64,000 bases of DNA. It comes from Eulemur rufifrons (Eukaryota > Chordata > Mammalia > Primates > Lemuridae). The DNA lies in contig NC_091001.1 in assembly GCF_041146395.1 (NCBI RefSeq), positions 104,430,965-104,494,964 on the forward strand. The letters run 5' to 3'. This document shows positions 1 through 12,795 of this stretch, in pieces. The notes under the pieces were generated by a model. It was not told the DNA's origin and made no database searches. It saw only the letters and a list, made by a program, of their open reading frames with translations. Numbering within the stretch: position 1 is the stretch's first letter; each line of letters begins with the position of its first letter. The position numbers were made by a program, and so were the translations under genes.

Positions 1-1639
1 GCAAATGGATGAGCTAATGGGTAACAGTAATCCCTTAGATTTGTGTGGCGCTTTACAGTTTACATAACCCTTGCTGTCCTTTATTTCGGTTAATCCTCCT
101 CACCACCTTGTGAGGTTGGAATTTTCACTGCCTTTTGCAGATGAGGTCACTGGCTCCCGAGTGCAAATGCCCGCCCAGCTCAGAGGAGAGGAGTTGCGTG
201 CCCTCCCGACCCCTACAACTTGTGTTCTGTGCAGTTCTGGGCTGGCCTTGCCCCAGGGCCCTCCCTGGCTCCTCTGTCTGGGCCTAGGTACCTCCTTGCA
301 TATGCCCACATGTCCTCGTCACACACTCTGCCAAGACGTGGGACAAACAAGGATAGCACTGACAATAGGTGTGGCCTTGAGGCAGGTGCTGTGTCCGAAA
401 GGTCCGGCCATGCCTGCTCGGGCACCTCCTGGGATTTCTTAACTACACAAACTAGGTTTTTAAAAATTATGAAAATAATTACTAACTTTTATTAAATACT
501 TACTATGGGTCTTGCCACTATATTACCTGCTCGCAATAAACCGAAGAGCAAGATGCTTTTTTATGTCTATTTTACCAAAGTGGGTGTGGAGACCTGCAAG
601 TCACAGGCATGGCACTAAGTGGAGGATTTGGAATACAGATCCAGGCAGTGTTATTGGGGGCCTGTGATCTTAATCCACGACATTAGGCTGGCACCAGTGC
701 ATTTGGGGATGGAAGTCAGAGTCCATCCTCCAGTTATAGCTGTAAAAACCATTGCACCCCAAAATATGTCACAGAGCCACACAGCAGAGGGAACTTGCCT
801 CAAACCTGGAAGGAACGAAATTTCCCTTCAATCCAGCAAGTGATGGTCAATATGACATGTCCCCTGCACCCAAGGAGCTCTCAGTCCACTGTGTGGTGAC
901 AGACACTCTTTGAAGGGGATGCTGTGAGGGTGTGGAGCAGGGAGAAGTGGCTCTTCCTGGAGAAGTTACAGGGGCAGAAGAGCAAGCAGATTTGTGAGCT
1001 GAGCCTTGACAGGAGCCAAGGATCAACCCGGTGGAGAAGATGGGAAAGACACCCAAAGAGAGGCCACTACAATGGCCTGGAGCGCTTGGCCACTGAAGGA
1101 AATGACAGGGAGCTGGGCTATGGGAGCAAGAGCTGTGTGCGGGCTCCGAGCAATAGACCAAGAACTGAGTCAAGCTTCCTGTGTACTTGGCCAGAACCTA
1201 CCTCTACCTGGTAGGTTCAGATCTGAGCACTCAGACCCCTGTATCGGCCTCTCCCAGCCACACCTGCCCAGCAAGGAGATGTTCCTATCAGGTGCAGGAT
1301 GAAGCAGGTGAAGGTAGGACCAGAGGGGAAGTGGGGCTGGGCCCCAATTGTGCTCTTGCTCCAGCCCCACAGATGTTAGGGTGACCTCCCTCTCTCGGAT
1401 AACACTGCACCATGTGCCAGGGAACAGGAAGAAGCAATTCATTTTCCAAGGGCAGTGCACAGGTGTCTAAATCGCATGACCAGGTAGATGGTGGTGCTGG
1501 AGACCAAAATGGTGAATACCTGAAGAGGAACCAGTATGGGGAGGAAAATGATGAGTTCAGTTTGGACAAGTTGAGTATGAGTGACATTAAGACACCTAGG
1601 AAGTAAATAGTAGGAGAAGAGAATGTGGGACTTAAAAAA
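1..1639. other. Intergenic, no gene seen
   Basis: Unique-looking flank downstream of MYCN. Short frames of up to 123 codons overlap on both strands with no recognisable domain. A possible old SINE/LINE remnant is at 485-530. Confidence 0.6.
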
Positions 1640-1775
1640 AATCAGGAATGGAAGTCATTGTCACCATCCTTGGCTGCACACTGGAATCACCCAGGAAGTT
1701 TAGAAAGCTATTAATGCCTATCCCATCAGAAAATCCGATTTATTAATAATTGGTCTATAATTGATCTGAGCATTA
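1640..1775 (+). mobile_element. MER5-type hAT-Charlie fragment
   Basis: Sequence around 'gctgcacactggaatcaccca' with the family's typical order is cut off by the neighbouring L1 at about 1776. Family call from memory. Confidence 0.5.
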
Positions 1776-2658
1776 GGATTTTTTTTTATCATTTTAACCA
1801 TTTTTAAGTGTATAATTCCATAGCATTTAAGTACATTCATAATGTTGTTCAGCCATCACCACTATTTATCTCCAGAATTTTCATCATCCCAAACTGAAAC
1901 TCCAAACAACGTCCCATTTCCCCAGACCGTGTAACCTCCATCATACGCTGTCTCTGTGCATTTGCCTATTACAGGCACCACTATCCACCTTGTGTAAGTG
2001 GAGTCATATAGTATTTGTGCTTTTTACGTTTGGCTTGCTTCACTTAGCATAATATTTTCAAGGTTTATTTATGTAGTAGCATGTGTCACAATTTCATTCC
2101 TTTTTAAGGATGAGTAATATTTATACTACATTTTTCCTTATCCATTCTTCCACTAATGGGCATTGGGTTTTTCCACCTTGTGGCTGTTGTGAATAATGAT
2201 GTTGTGGACATTGGTGTATCTGTCTGAGTCACTCCAACCAACTCTTTCCGGTATTTACCTAGAAGTGTGATTTCTGGGTCATTTGGCAATTCTGTGTTTA
2301 ACTTTTTCAAGGAACGGCCACACTACTTTCCACAGCAGCTATGCCATTTTACACTCCTACCAGCAATGCGCAGGGGTTCTGATTCCTCATCAACACTTGC
2401 TCTTTTCTGGTTTTTGTTGCTGCTATTGTTGTTTTTGTTTTGTTTTGTTTTTTAAAATAGCCATCCTGTTGGGCATGAAGCAGTATCTCATTGCACTTTT
2501 GATGTGTATTTCTCTAATGATTAGTGATGTTGAGCATCTTTTCATGGGCTTATTGGCCATTTGTATATCTTCTTTGGGGAAGTGTTTATTTAAAACCTTC
2601 GCTCATTTTTGAATTGGGTTGTTCGTTTTTGGGGGGCTTTGGGATTTTTTTAAGTTTT
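1776..2658 (-). mobile_element. L1 (L1M group) 3' end, minus strand
   Basis: This is the familiar reverse strand of old L1 3' ends: poly(T)-like start, 'cacttagcataat', 'tccattcttccactaatggg', 'ccagcaatgcgcagggg'. No intact frame. Confidence 0.85.
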
Positions 2659-5600
2659 CCAGATGTTCCTAACATCCAGCCAGGGGTGAGAACCACGGTA
2701 AGGTGGCAGGAAACAGGCTTCGGGGCAGGCACCACCAGCCCGTTCCCTAGAGCAAACCGAGGCCCGGGATGGGGAGATGCATATAGAGCACAGCCTCCAG
2801 CCTCGGAGCTGAGCCCACGGGAGAGCCTCAGGGAACTGTGTGGAACTCACGTGAGTTTGGGGACTGATTGGAGCAGAGTGTGGGGGCACTTTCTTTTCCC
2901 TCTTTTCTTAAATATTTACATGCTCTTCTCTAAAACTTACTTTGTGCCTGAAAGCCCTGCCTTCCTCCAATCTTCAAATCCCCATTCTGACTCAATGGAT
3001 GAGTTACAGGGAACTACAGGACTAGCTGTGCTCTTTTCACTTTTGAGAAATCCTACCTGAAGGGAGGGCATTTCGGGGCTATGCACTGTATTTTTTAAAA
3101 TACCTAAAGAAAGAAGCTGGTAACAATTCTTCTCTGTGGCTTTTTTTTTTTTTTTTTGGAGGAGGAAATGGAGTTGGGGTATAAAGGAAAATGTGGCTTA
3201 ATTTAATCTGTTCACCAAGACCTTAATAACACTTTGCTGACTATAATGTATAAAATTGGGTTGCAGGTGATAGCACTTTGCTTGTAGGTTGTTTCTGGTG
3301 AAAGCTGCTTATGCTCAAGCACCAGGGCTCCGGAAAAGCCCAGCCCTAAACAAGCCCTGCACATGCGCGCACTTGCACTCAGGCGGCCCCTCAGCCCCTT
3401 CCTAAGTGATGCTCGGAGCCACCGTCCTCCAGCTCTTCTCCCACCTTTCCTCCTCTCATCCACACACCACACATCCTCTGCATCTCTGGAAGGACAGCCT
3501 GAAATCACCTGAGTTTTATTTAACACATCTCCCAAGAGGAAGTGCTCCAGGGCTCGCGAGAGTTTGGGAAGCCGGACATTCTATAAAGTCGGCCGTTTTA
3601 ATTCAAATAAATCAAAACAGAATTGCATTTCTACTTCAGCAGGCATCCTGTGGTCAAGCAGCAGGGCATCATTTTATTCGAGGCTGGGGAGCAGAGTGGA
3701 GAGCACCCCTCAAAACAGCAGCGGTTCTCCACCAGGAGGGCTTTATGAGGTTGACTCCCTGGGGGGCCCCCCTCTGCCACCCCCATAGGGCATCCATCTG
3801 CATAGTGAAGAATACCTACAACAAACTCGTTCCCAAGCTCTGGGCCCTCTGACCCTTCCCTTCATAATATGCACATGCCATTAACATAACAGACTCTCTC
3901 CCCTTCAGGGGGCTGGGGACAGGAATTGGCTTCAGCTGGGTGCTTCCAAGCCCTCAAATACAGATTTTCAGGCTATAAAAGCTGTTGTTGGCTGCGAGTT
4001 AACTGCAGGGTTTCCCCTCAAAAGCAAAAGAATATGTAAACACCTCTTTTAACAGTCCTTAAAATGTCTACTTGACTTTCCATCCTGTTCCTTCTAGGAA
4101 GGACCCTGAGGAATGGCATGCCCCCATCCCAGCAACAGACTCCAAAATGGCCTCATGCGGCCAACAGAAAAGACAAAACCACCACAGGGAGCAGCTAGCC
4201 TACTGGAAGGTGTTAATGGCGATATTTTCACAGGATCTTCAACCCAGAGGAACAAGGCCCACATCTAGGTACTTGAACTTGCAGCGTCCCTGAAGAAATG
4301 GGGCCGGCCAGCTGCCCACAGAATCTTGGGGAGGATTTCATTCCCTGTGTTCCCCTGGCTTCTCCTAAGAAAAGCCCATGGCCAGAGAGCTTCAGGGAGG
4401 CCCACGCCCTCACAACCTGGGATTGTTTTAATAATTTGAAAACTGCTCCTTTTGAGTTCTTTCCAAGACCTGAAGATTGAAGGAGATTCACGCAGGCTAG
4501 ACTAGAAGACCAAAGCTAGTGTCACAGCCGTGCCTCCAAGACATGATATTTGTTATTATTCAGAAGGAACCCGGGAGCCTGAGACAAGTGAAGATGCAGG
4601 TCAGCGAACGTTGGGCCCAGCATTGGTGTGGGACCTTCACCTTCACACTCACTATTTCCTGCAGGGCGACAGCATCCCCAAAGGAAAGCAGAGATCTCTC
4701 CTCTTTTGCCATCTCTGGGTGACTCACTCCAAGTCACTTAACGAAGTTTCCAGAGCTCAAATCCATGTGCTCCGACACCAAGACCATGTTCTTTCCAGGC
4801 CTCCCTCCCTTGGGAAGGGTCCTAGGACTCTACACAGCTTGGCTGCCCCTTGGAACGCCCGTGGTGGAGCCCTTGGCAGTCTGCACTGTGGAGTGTCAGC
4901 CTTGGTCTCCAAGCCCACCGTTGCTGGCCTGGTTAAGCTGGTTAAACTGTGGTGAGAACAAGCAAACACAGAAGAGAGGGAAGAATGCCCTCCGTTCCCA
5001 TGTTCCCATGTGTCAGAGACTGAGAGTTTCCTGGGACACAGGACTTTCAGTTTTAAAATTGGGACAGTCATAGGCAAACTGGGACAAGCCTCAGTAAAGA
5101 AAGAAAGAAACAGCATCCCTGCAAAAAGACTTCTCCCCCTCAAATGAAGACACCGTGGAGAGAGCACTTGAATGTCAACGAGCATCAGATAAGCATTTTA
5201 TGGTGATTTCCACTCCAGTTACCCAGCCCTCAGCATACCACGCCTCCGATGAAGCTGAGACTTAATTTGTACTTGGGCTAAACGCTGTTCCTTTTCTCCA
5301 ACATTTTCACCTTGCAGTTCATCGCAGTGGGCAAGAAAGAGTTGTCCGTGGCTGCTGAACGAGCAGGACCAGAGGCCACGGGTGGTGGAGATGGCAGCCC
5401 CCAAAGTCAGCCGAAGACAATGGAGGCGCAAGCAGCAGCAAGAAATTGACATGTGCACATTTATTACCCGGAGGAATTACCCAGCGAGGTAACACTCCAG
5501 GAGAAACAACCTCTCAGAAGTGTCAAACGAAATGTATTCACAGCCACCCCGGAAGTTTATTTACAGTTAAAGACATCCAAGAAAACCTCCAAGTTCATTT

Positions 5601-6344
5601 TTTTAATGAGACGTGTGGGGGAGGGGATTTCTGATAGAAAGATGATTTTCCCTCAAGACAGATTATAAAATATTAGGTCAGCAAATTCAGAAGAAGGACC
5701 AACTCAGATGTGAAAGATTTATTTTCAAACCCAAACACAATTAAAACTTTTATAACGGTAAAGTCATGTCTTAATCCTGCCCTCTTCACCAACAAAAATG
5801 CCTCCACCTATAGCTTCGGTGGTTTCAAAGCTCTAGTCTCAGTTTAAATTCCTGTTCTTCCTGGCTTTATGCCAAAAAAAGAAGAAAAAAAAAAAGTGGC
5901 TAAACCAACCCAAGCAAAACCCAGGGTGTTAAATGTCTGTTACCATATTTTATTTCATTCGAGTAGCCAAATTAAAAATTGGATTAACCATAATATTCTC
6001 CAGTTCCAGATGAGGCAACTTGTGTACCCTGTTTGTTTGTCCAAATCAAGTCTCTCTAGCTGGCTTTGCACAATTAGTCAAGTCTTTTCGCTGTGAATCA
6101 ATTATTTAACAAACATTAGAATGCAGCTACTATGAGCAAATCCCTGTTCTAGGTAGAGCGCAGCAACCAGAGGCGTGCCTGCTGGCTTTGCAGGAGTTTC
6201 CTACCTGGGGAAACCGACTTAGAGATGCATCTCGAAAGCAAACTGTGAACTGGGAGGGACACGCTGGACAAGGGCTGGAGATGGTCATGTCGGGGGCAGT
6301 AAGAGTTCTTAAAAGACTTCCTGATGCCCAAAGTGCTGTCACAT
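2659..6344. other. Intergenic, no gene seen
   Basis: Mixed unique sequence with a T-run (3142-3158), a repeat also found at the other end of the window (5010-5085) and an A-run (5874-5894). Open frames up to 178 codons have no recognisable product. Confidence 0.6.
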
Positions 6345-6505
6345 CCCCTCGTACACTTTATGCCATTTGATCCTTGTAAGAACCTGGTGAAGCGGCTATT
6401 ATTATTGTTGTTCTAGAGATAAACACAGTAAGATTGAGGGGGAAGTGATTTACCCTGAATCACTTGGAATTGCTGAATAGCAGAGCCAAGATATGCCCCC
6501 AGGGC
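6345..6505 (-). repeat. MIR SINE fragment
   Basis: Antisense MIR pattern: 'gatccttgtaagaacc', 'agagataaacacag', 'gcagagccaagatatg'. Confidence 0.55.
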
Positions 6506-6510
6506 TTCTG

Positions 6511-6787
6511 TCTTAGTCTGTTTTCTGCTTTTATAAGAGTACCACAGGCTGGGGAATTCATAAAGAAAAGAAACTTATTTCTTACAGTTCTGGAGGCTGG
6601 GAAGTCCAAGGTCAGGGGGCCTGTGCCTGGAGAGGACCTTCTTGCTGCGATAACCACATTAATCCATTCATGAGGACACAGCCCTCATGACATAGTCTCC
6701 TCTTACTAGGCCCCACCTCCCAGCACTATTGCACTGGGGATGACGTTTCCGACACCTAAACTTTGGGGGGCACATATGAACCATAGC
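6511..6787 (-). mobile_element. LTR-like interspersed repeat (MaLR group probable)
   Basis: It begins 'cttagtctgttttc' and contains 'acagttctggaggctgggaag' in antisense form; it ends 'aaccatagcag'. It is the same family as 20606-20945 but in opposite orientation. The subfamily is not assigned. Confidence 0.65.
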
Positions 6788-7789
6788 AGCTTCCAGCAGG
6801 AAGGTGTTCATTGACACTGCAGACATCGCAGCCCTCTCTAAGGCTTCAGCCGTATCTAAGGCTCAATGACTCTCGAGCCCCAAGGTTGAAAGGGGGCCTT
6901 GGAGATCACCATCCCCAGCCCCTTCCACTTGTAGATGAAGAAATTGAGCAACAAGAAGTTATTTTCCTAACCAAGGCTGAAAATAGTGAACAACTGAGCT
7001 AAGACCCAAGTCAAGGACTTCTTCTTCCAAACTAAGGGTTTCTATTAGCCAGGACTACCTCCCAGTCAGTGTGGAACATTGCTTTGTCCAGTGGAAAGAC
7101 GGCTTTTTTTTTGTCTTCCCTCAGGAAAATGGTGGAAACTTAAGACACAAACAGGAACACACAGAATTCAACTGATGTCAAGCTGAGGCCTTGTGAAGGA
7201 CGGGCTTGTCTCCCCCACCCCAAAGGCCCCCTGAAAATCTCGGGTCTGCTGGAATGCAGAAGTAAGTGGATTTTGTGTTGCCTCTTCAGAGCTCATCTAC
7301 TGCAAACCCTCTGAGTCTGTCACGGGAGTACGTGCTGTGTGTGTTCTCCAAATGTGCATTGTACCGATAGGTCTGTGTGCCACGGCCATAAAAAGGCTCT
7401 GTTACTTCTCTTGGTCAAAGGTTTCAGGATGAATGTCTTGTAGCATGATACGTCAATATCAAAAGGGATCAGGTAACCCTGGTCAGTGGCCTATGAAGAG
7501 ATTTCCTTTACAAGTAAGGAAAACTAATAAACCATTGTGGAAGGCGTAGATGTTCCGAGGCACTCAAATTCCTAGGCTCCGTCTTAAAATAGGCTTCAAA
7601 GCTCACATTCATTTGTTTCCAAGGTACCCGTTTTCAGGTTTTGTGAGGCCTCTTTTGAGGAACAAAAGTCTGCAAAGTTCCTGTTAAGCTCAAGCTTGTG
7701 AATTCGTTCTACCAGTAAATTTTTTTTTTTTTTTTAAGGTTCTTTACCCCAGTAACTTACTGAAGCAATAGAGGAAGGAAAGATCCTGT
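6788..7789. other. Intergenic, no gene seen
   Basis: No confident repeat except a T-run at 7719-7735. Confidence 0.5.
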
Positions 7790-8035
7790 CAACATCAAAT
7801 TAGATTATTTAACAGACTTAAATCGCACCTATCATGTGCCAGGCACTATGTGCTGTACATGAATTAATGCCACCTCCCTGACAACCTTATGAGGTGGACG
7901 GTGTCATCCCCTTCTTGTGTGTGTGTGTTGCAGGGGGGACTGTGCAACCCTGAGCTTGTGAATGTGAGGGTCGGATTCAAACCCAGGGTGTTTAACTTCA
8001 GGTTCATTCTCTTAACTGTTAATATTACACTTTAT
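7790..8035 (-). repeat. MIR SINE, antisense, with a short TG run
   Basis: Carries 'tcatgtgccaggcactatg', 'acaaccttatgaggtgg' and 'ggattcaaacccaggg', the reverse-strand MIR landmarks, interrupted by (GT)n at 7916-7929. Confidence 0.75.
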
Positions 8036-8229
8036 TGCTTCTCCTTGGGAGGATGAATAAAAAGCTTATGGGAAACATTTACCTAAGTCCAGAGACAAAT
8101 GAGGGAGGCTGAGCTCTGAACCAAGAAGCCTAAGGCCTCAGTTCTGGTCTCTGAGCAGCCACAGGGGTGCCCGGGGCCTGGCGCTCTCCCTGCTCTGTTC
8201 TCAGCTCCCTGCTCCAGGCGTGCCTTCCC

Positions 8230-8500
8230 TGACCCACCTCCCTGCTCTTGTGACATCCCTGAATTCCTCTGTCCGCTCTACTTCTCTTCCACAGCACTCA
8301 CCACCGCATTTGATGCTATTTAATTCATTTGCTTACTATGTTTACTTATATTGTTGTCACTCTTTCCAAGACTATAAACTCTAGGAAATCAGGGATTTGG
8401 GAGAGTTTTTTTCTCTTTTGTTCACTGATGTTTCCCAAGCACTTAGAATAGTGCTTGACACATGATAGCTGCTAAATAAATATTTGTTGAGAAGGAAAGA
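8230..8500 (+). mobile_element. L2 LINE 3' end
   Basis: Typical L2 tail ending 'gctgctaaataaatatttgttga'-like sequence, followed by a purine-rich run (8495-8530). Confidence 0.7.
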
Positions 8501-8959
8501 GAGAGAGAGAGGAAGGAAAAGGAAGAAAGGAAACAGAGTGCTCACGTGCAGATTGTGTGTGCTTCCTCTGCAATGGAGCTTAGCTCCATGGCTTCTATGT
8601 CTCTTCCAAATCTAACAACCTCTGATTCTGAAAACAGCCCAAATCAGGATTTTCAAAACACGGCCACCACACGGATGAATGAAACGCAAACCCAGAAGAC
8701 CCAATTCCCTTACCTACAAAACGGGACTATGATGAACTGGTCAAAAGTTTTAAAGGACGGTGACACTCAAGCATACAAAAGCTCAGTAAGTGCTACAGGG
8801 CTGCACAGGGTTGGGAGGCATGACGACATTTGTCACTCTGAGTGTGGACGATCTGTGGCCTGTGACAAGTGTCTGAGCTGCTACCGGCCAGTGGTAGACC
8901 AGCTTCCTCCAACAGAGAGCCCCAACCTCAGATTTTGGGGACCCACCCCTCACTTGCCT

Positions 8960-9135
8960 TTGTTCAATAGCCCCCACTCCGAGTTCTGCCTGTCTCCCCT
9001 CCTGGCCTCCTGTACAAAACCCAGGGCTTTAACTCTCTTCCAGACCACAGGCTTCCTGAAGACAGGACATTCATTTTATCTTCACTTCCCCTAAGCTTCC
9101 AGCACAGTCAGTACCAGATGTTCACTGATGTGTAA
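8960..9135 (+). mobile_element. L2 LINE 3' fragment
   Basis: 'cttcctgaagacaggacattc' followed by 'cagcacagtcagtacc' matches the L2 3' pattern. It overlaps the end of a 182-codon open frame at 8546-9094 that is therefore not a gene. Confidence 0.5.
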
Positions 9136-9794
9136 TGGATGTCTTTGCCCAACCGAATTAGCCTGAGAGCTTATAAAGCAGGGTTGGCAGGAGACACACC
9201 AGTAGTGAACATCTGCCCCTTGCTCCTTCCTCTGATGCCGTCCGGTGTACTGGCATCTGCCAATCACCTGGCCGGAGCTCAGAATCAGAGGCAAATGAGA
9301 GCCCTTGGGCATAGGGGGCCCAGGAGGGTGATTAGGGCAGCTCCTCCATCTCCAGCGGGCATAGAGGATAAGTGCACAGAGAGCTGAAAGAGAAAGCTGG
9401 AAAGGTCCATCTGCGGTACTGGAAGGTGTCCCGAAAGAGATAACATTGAGGCTGCTGTTCAAAGTCAAGAAGAATTTCAATAAACAGAATCTGGATAAGC
9501 CAGGAAGAGAGAATGCGGTGAAACAAGTCAGAGGTGAGCTAGGGCGACCCACCAAGGCTAGCCCGGCTGGAAGGACAAGGACGTGGAGGGCCGCAGGTGA
9601 TGGAGCCGGTGAGCCGGTGGAAGCGCTTCTGTGCCAGGCTTGAGGATGGGGCCTTGAACCCGTAAGTGGCAGGGAACCATGGGAAGTTTGTATGCAGGGT
9701 CGGTGACTTAGACGGATTAATATGGACCATGACAGAGATGGATGGGTGAGATAGGAGGTAAGGAGACTACTATGTGGGCAGTAAGGAAGCCACT

Positions 9795-9960
9795 GTCATG
9801 GAAAGAGCACCAGTCAGGTCACTAGGAGACCCCAACTCTAGCCCTGGATTCAGCCACTAATTCCAGATGCAGCGTCCCATCCCCATTCTGTGAAGTGAGG
9901 TAGTTCGATGAGATGATCTCTACGCTCCATCTAAGCTCCATAATGTAGTGACCTAATTGA
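9795..9960 (+). repeat. MIR SINE fragment
   Basis: 'ggaaagagcaccagtcaggt' to 'gatgatctctacgctccat' follows MIR order on the plus strand. Confidence 0.55.
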
Positions 9961-11909
9961 CATAGGGCACTTTCTCAGTCTCAAAACTGCTCTTGGAACA
10001 CAGAGATGGGGTCTCATGTTATTGAAGCGACTGGTTCAATTCTTCTGTGACTACAGCAATTACTTTATAGATAATTGCAGGGCTACATTGAGTGACACAT
10101 TCCCTCAGCTCGGTCAGGAAAGGCAAAATGTGTGATTTTTTTTTTTTTCACTTTGATTTTAATATTTTAGGGACATATTTATGACCAGCCGAATGCAAAA
10201 AGTTGTGTTATATAATATAAAGAACATAAGAAAGGTGGTTAACCCAACAATGAAAAATAAGAAACCATATACATTTAGAAGAGAAGAGAAAATGGAATGT
10301 AAGAGATGTAAAAGACCATGGAGTTTGGCTCTGAGCTTCCCAGCAGCCAGAGCAAAAAGAGAACATAGTAGGAATTGTATTTTAGTGACCTCATTCGTCT
10401 GGACAGTTTTCTTTCTTCACAGTTAGAGTTCCATCTGGCACACTCATGTAAGCCCCTTATGGGAACCAAAAACAGAGAAATTGGAATGATTGAGCTGGGC
10501 TTCGAGAATCTCAGGTGCTCAATTAATTTGAAGTTGCTTAACTTTCTTTTGGCTTATGGATACATAAAGGAGGCGCAAAGACTCTGAGTAATTTGGGGCC
10601 TGCAAAATGTAAATGAATGTATGTCCTTTTGAATGACAATTCAAAAAGGACTTTCAAAAGGGTACCTTATTTTCTAGTCTGGGGATGGGGACCCGCAGAG
10701 GGATTAAAGGGCATTTTACCTGATTTTCAGCAGTCAGACCAGCAGAGAGATGCCAGTGGCAGTCTCACCAACCTCACATCTCTAAGGTGTGTGCCTAACC
10801 AAGATGAGGACCTCAAGTTCTAAACTCCTACTTGCCCTCATAAAATGGCCAAACCAGGCAGGGACCCACAGGGCCTGGGATCTCCCATCTCTGCCCCGGC
10901 AAACTGTGTAGCCAGGCAAGCAAAGCTGTCTCATCCTGTTTTCCTCTTAGTAAAGCAAAAGGTCTTTTTTCAGCTGAGAGCTAAAAATCTGAGATGGATG
11001 AAACCCTAGAGAAATAACTGAGTACAACCTGTCACCCAAAAGAGAAATAGATTATTTGCACAGGTTTAGTTCTGAGAAGCCTGAGTGCCTCATAAGCAAG
11101 GGTCTTGCATCCCACCAGGTAAACTCTCTGAAACTTCTCCCTCACAGGAAGCTGAATTATGTCTCCCTCCAATCCACTGGTCCTGGCTTTGTCCTCCAGA
11201 GCTTCGTGGTGTTTGCACAGGGCAACCCCAGTAACCAAAATGCTGCCCCGTATGATAGGAATGGCTAGTAGAGAGAGCTACACTACCCATATGGGGTTTC
11301 AGTGTGACGCCAGGGTCTCTCCTGCACCTGGCATTTGATCTGGGCTACACAGCTGTCACTTCATGAGTTACAACTGGGTAAATCATGTTGAGTTCATTGA
11401 AGGGAGGGACCGACTTTCATCTTTTTATCCTGCTACAATGCTTAGCCTTGAATCTTGCACTAGTCCTAGTAAAGTTTTAAGAAAAAACTATGTTCTTCAC
11501 CAAAATATATAACTGTCTGCCAATGGGACAATTATTACCAACACCAAAAACAGACATGTTAAACAACCCTGTGTCTCATTTTACTTCTCATTCCAAAGGG
11601 TTGATCTGATGATGGCTCAGCTTAATTCCACTGCAGGGCCAAAATATATAAAAGTGTTTTGTAAACTACTGAGCACCGTTGTTATTATACAATGCAAACA
11701 GTCATTAATAACATCTCTCTTCTGTGTAATGTTGGAGAATTATTCGTAACCTCCCCAAACTCAGTCTCTTCCACCCAAATGGGGCCCATGCCCCCAACCC
11801 AGCTTGTACAGATGTAAAAGGACTGTGGAAACTAAGTTTCTCTATGTTATGGATTATCTATGGTAGCTGCTTAAGGAATAGTTTAGTGCTATTAAGGAAA
11901 AAGTTGAGT
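9961..11909. other. Intergenic 3' flank of MYCN
   Basis: AT-rich sequence between the repeat cluster and the MYCN poly(A) signal. No coding frame supported. Moderate conservation is possible but cannot be judged here. Confidence 0.5.
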
Positions 11910-11927
11910 TGCATCATTTAATTGCTA

Positions 11928-11933
11928 TTTATT
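11928..11933 (-). promoter_or_regulatory. MYCN: MYCN polyadenylation signal AATAAA
   Basis: A canonical AATAAA is read on the minus strand about 885 bases after the stop codon. The second let-7 site lies only 10 bases upstream, inside the mature transcript. Confidence 0.75.
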
Positions 11934-11943
11934 TTCATAAACA

Positions 11944-11950
11944 TGAGGTA
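11944..11950 (-). promoter_or_regulatory. let-7 target site 2 in MYCN 3' UTR
   Basis: A second UACCUCA (7mer-A1) lies close to the poly(A) signal, a favourable position near the 3' UTR end. Confidence 0.65.
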
Positions 11951-12232
11951 TTTCAAAGTGCTATAAGATGCAGCACTAAATATATACATTTTGAAGAAAT
12001 TAAACACAGAACTTTGCATTTACCCAGTTCTATGCACCAAACATGAACAAATACATTAACAGGAAGAAACAGGCTAGGAAAAAGGCATATATATATAGTA
12101 AATTTCTTTACAAAAGTTTCTTAGTTCAAAAAGTGATAAAGTAATATCTACTCAAAACTTTCACAACTCATTTTCATACGAAAATATAAGTATCAAATTT
12201 AGTTATGTATCAGCATCATACTAAAGTATACA

Positions 12233-12239
12233 GGCAGTG
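12233..12239 (-). promoter_or_regulatory. miR-34 target site 2 in MYCN 3' UTR
   Basis: The mRNA reads ACACUGCC, a 7mer-m8 match to miR-34a with one further paired base. Confidence 0.6.
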
Positions 12240-12250
12240 TAAGAATTAGT

Positions 12251-12257
12251 ACAGTAC
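12251..12257 (-). promoter_or_regulatory. miR-101 target site 1 in MYCN 3' UTR
   Basis: The mRNA reads GUACUGUA, an 8mer for miR-101, about 12 bases from a miR-34 site, a spacing at which cooperative repression is known to occur. Confidence 0.6.
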
Positions 12258-12307
12258 ATAACAGAGATTAACAATATATTTGTATACAAAACATGCTCCT
12301 CAAACAT

Positions 12308-12314
12308 TGAGGTA
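12308..12314 (-). promoter_or_regulatory. let-7 target site 1 in MYCN 3' UTR
   Basis: The plus strand TGAGGTA reads UACCUCA in the mRNA, a 7mer-A1 match to the let-7 seed. Human MYCN is an established let-7 target with two sites; this is one of two here. Confidence 0.7.
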
Positions 12315-12319
12315 TTATT

Positions 12320-12326
12320 ACAGTAC
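12320..12326 (-). promoter_or_regulatory. miR-101 target site 2 in MYCN 3' UTR
   Basis: A second GUACUGUA 8mer lies immediately next to let-7 site 1 (6 bases away). Confidence 0.6.
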
Positions 12327-12788
12327 TTAGGTATGAACTTCCAGTCTAATACTGGCCGCAAAAGCCACCTCTCATGACCCAGGACGTATACAAAAGGCGG
12401 GTGTGTCAGTGGTATTTACAGAAATGTTCCCCAGGGGTATCAAATGGCATACCCCTTACGTGGCATCTGCTGGAACGTAAGCACCATTTTAAAAAGAAGG
12501 AATGACTTTCTGTTGTTTATAACTTGGAACAAACAAGGTGACTTCAACAGCCCCAGAGGCTCCCAACTGTCATGAACTCCCACCGCTGTCCCGGAGGTGA
12601 GGTGGAGGAGGCCGCAGGGCCACCAGCATCCCGAGACGCAGGCTCTCCGAGGTCCTGGCAGAACCCCACTCGGGTGGTCCTGCTCCCCACCCAGGGCCAA
12701 ACTCGACAGGGGACCGATCTGAAAGTAAACCAACATTCTTAATGTCAACACAATGTTTGTTTAAAAAAAAAATCAAAATGTGCAAAGT

Positions 12789-12795
12789 GGCAGTG
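12789..12795 (-). promoter_or_regulatory. miR-34 target site 1 in MYCN 3' UTR
   Basis: The mRNA reads CACUGCC followed by A, an 8mer for the miR-34a seed, about 25 bases after the stop codon. miR-34a regulation of human MYCN is established. Confidence 0.65.

Noticed and set aside
8546..9094. 182-codon plus-strand frame
   Set aside because: It runs through MIR- and L2-like sequence (8690-8820 and 8960-9094) and has no domain; chance frame.
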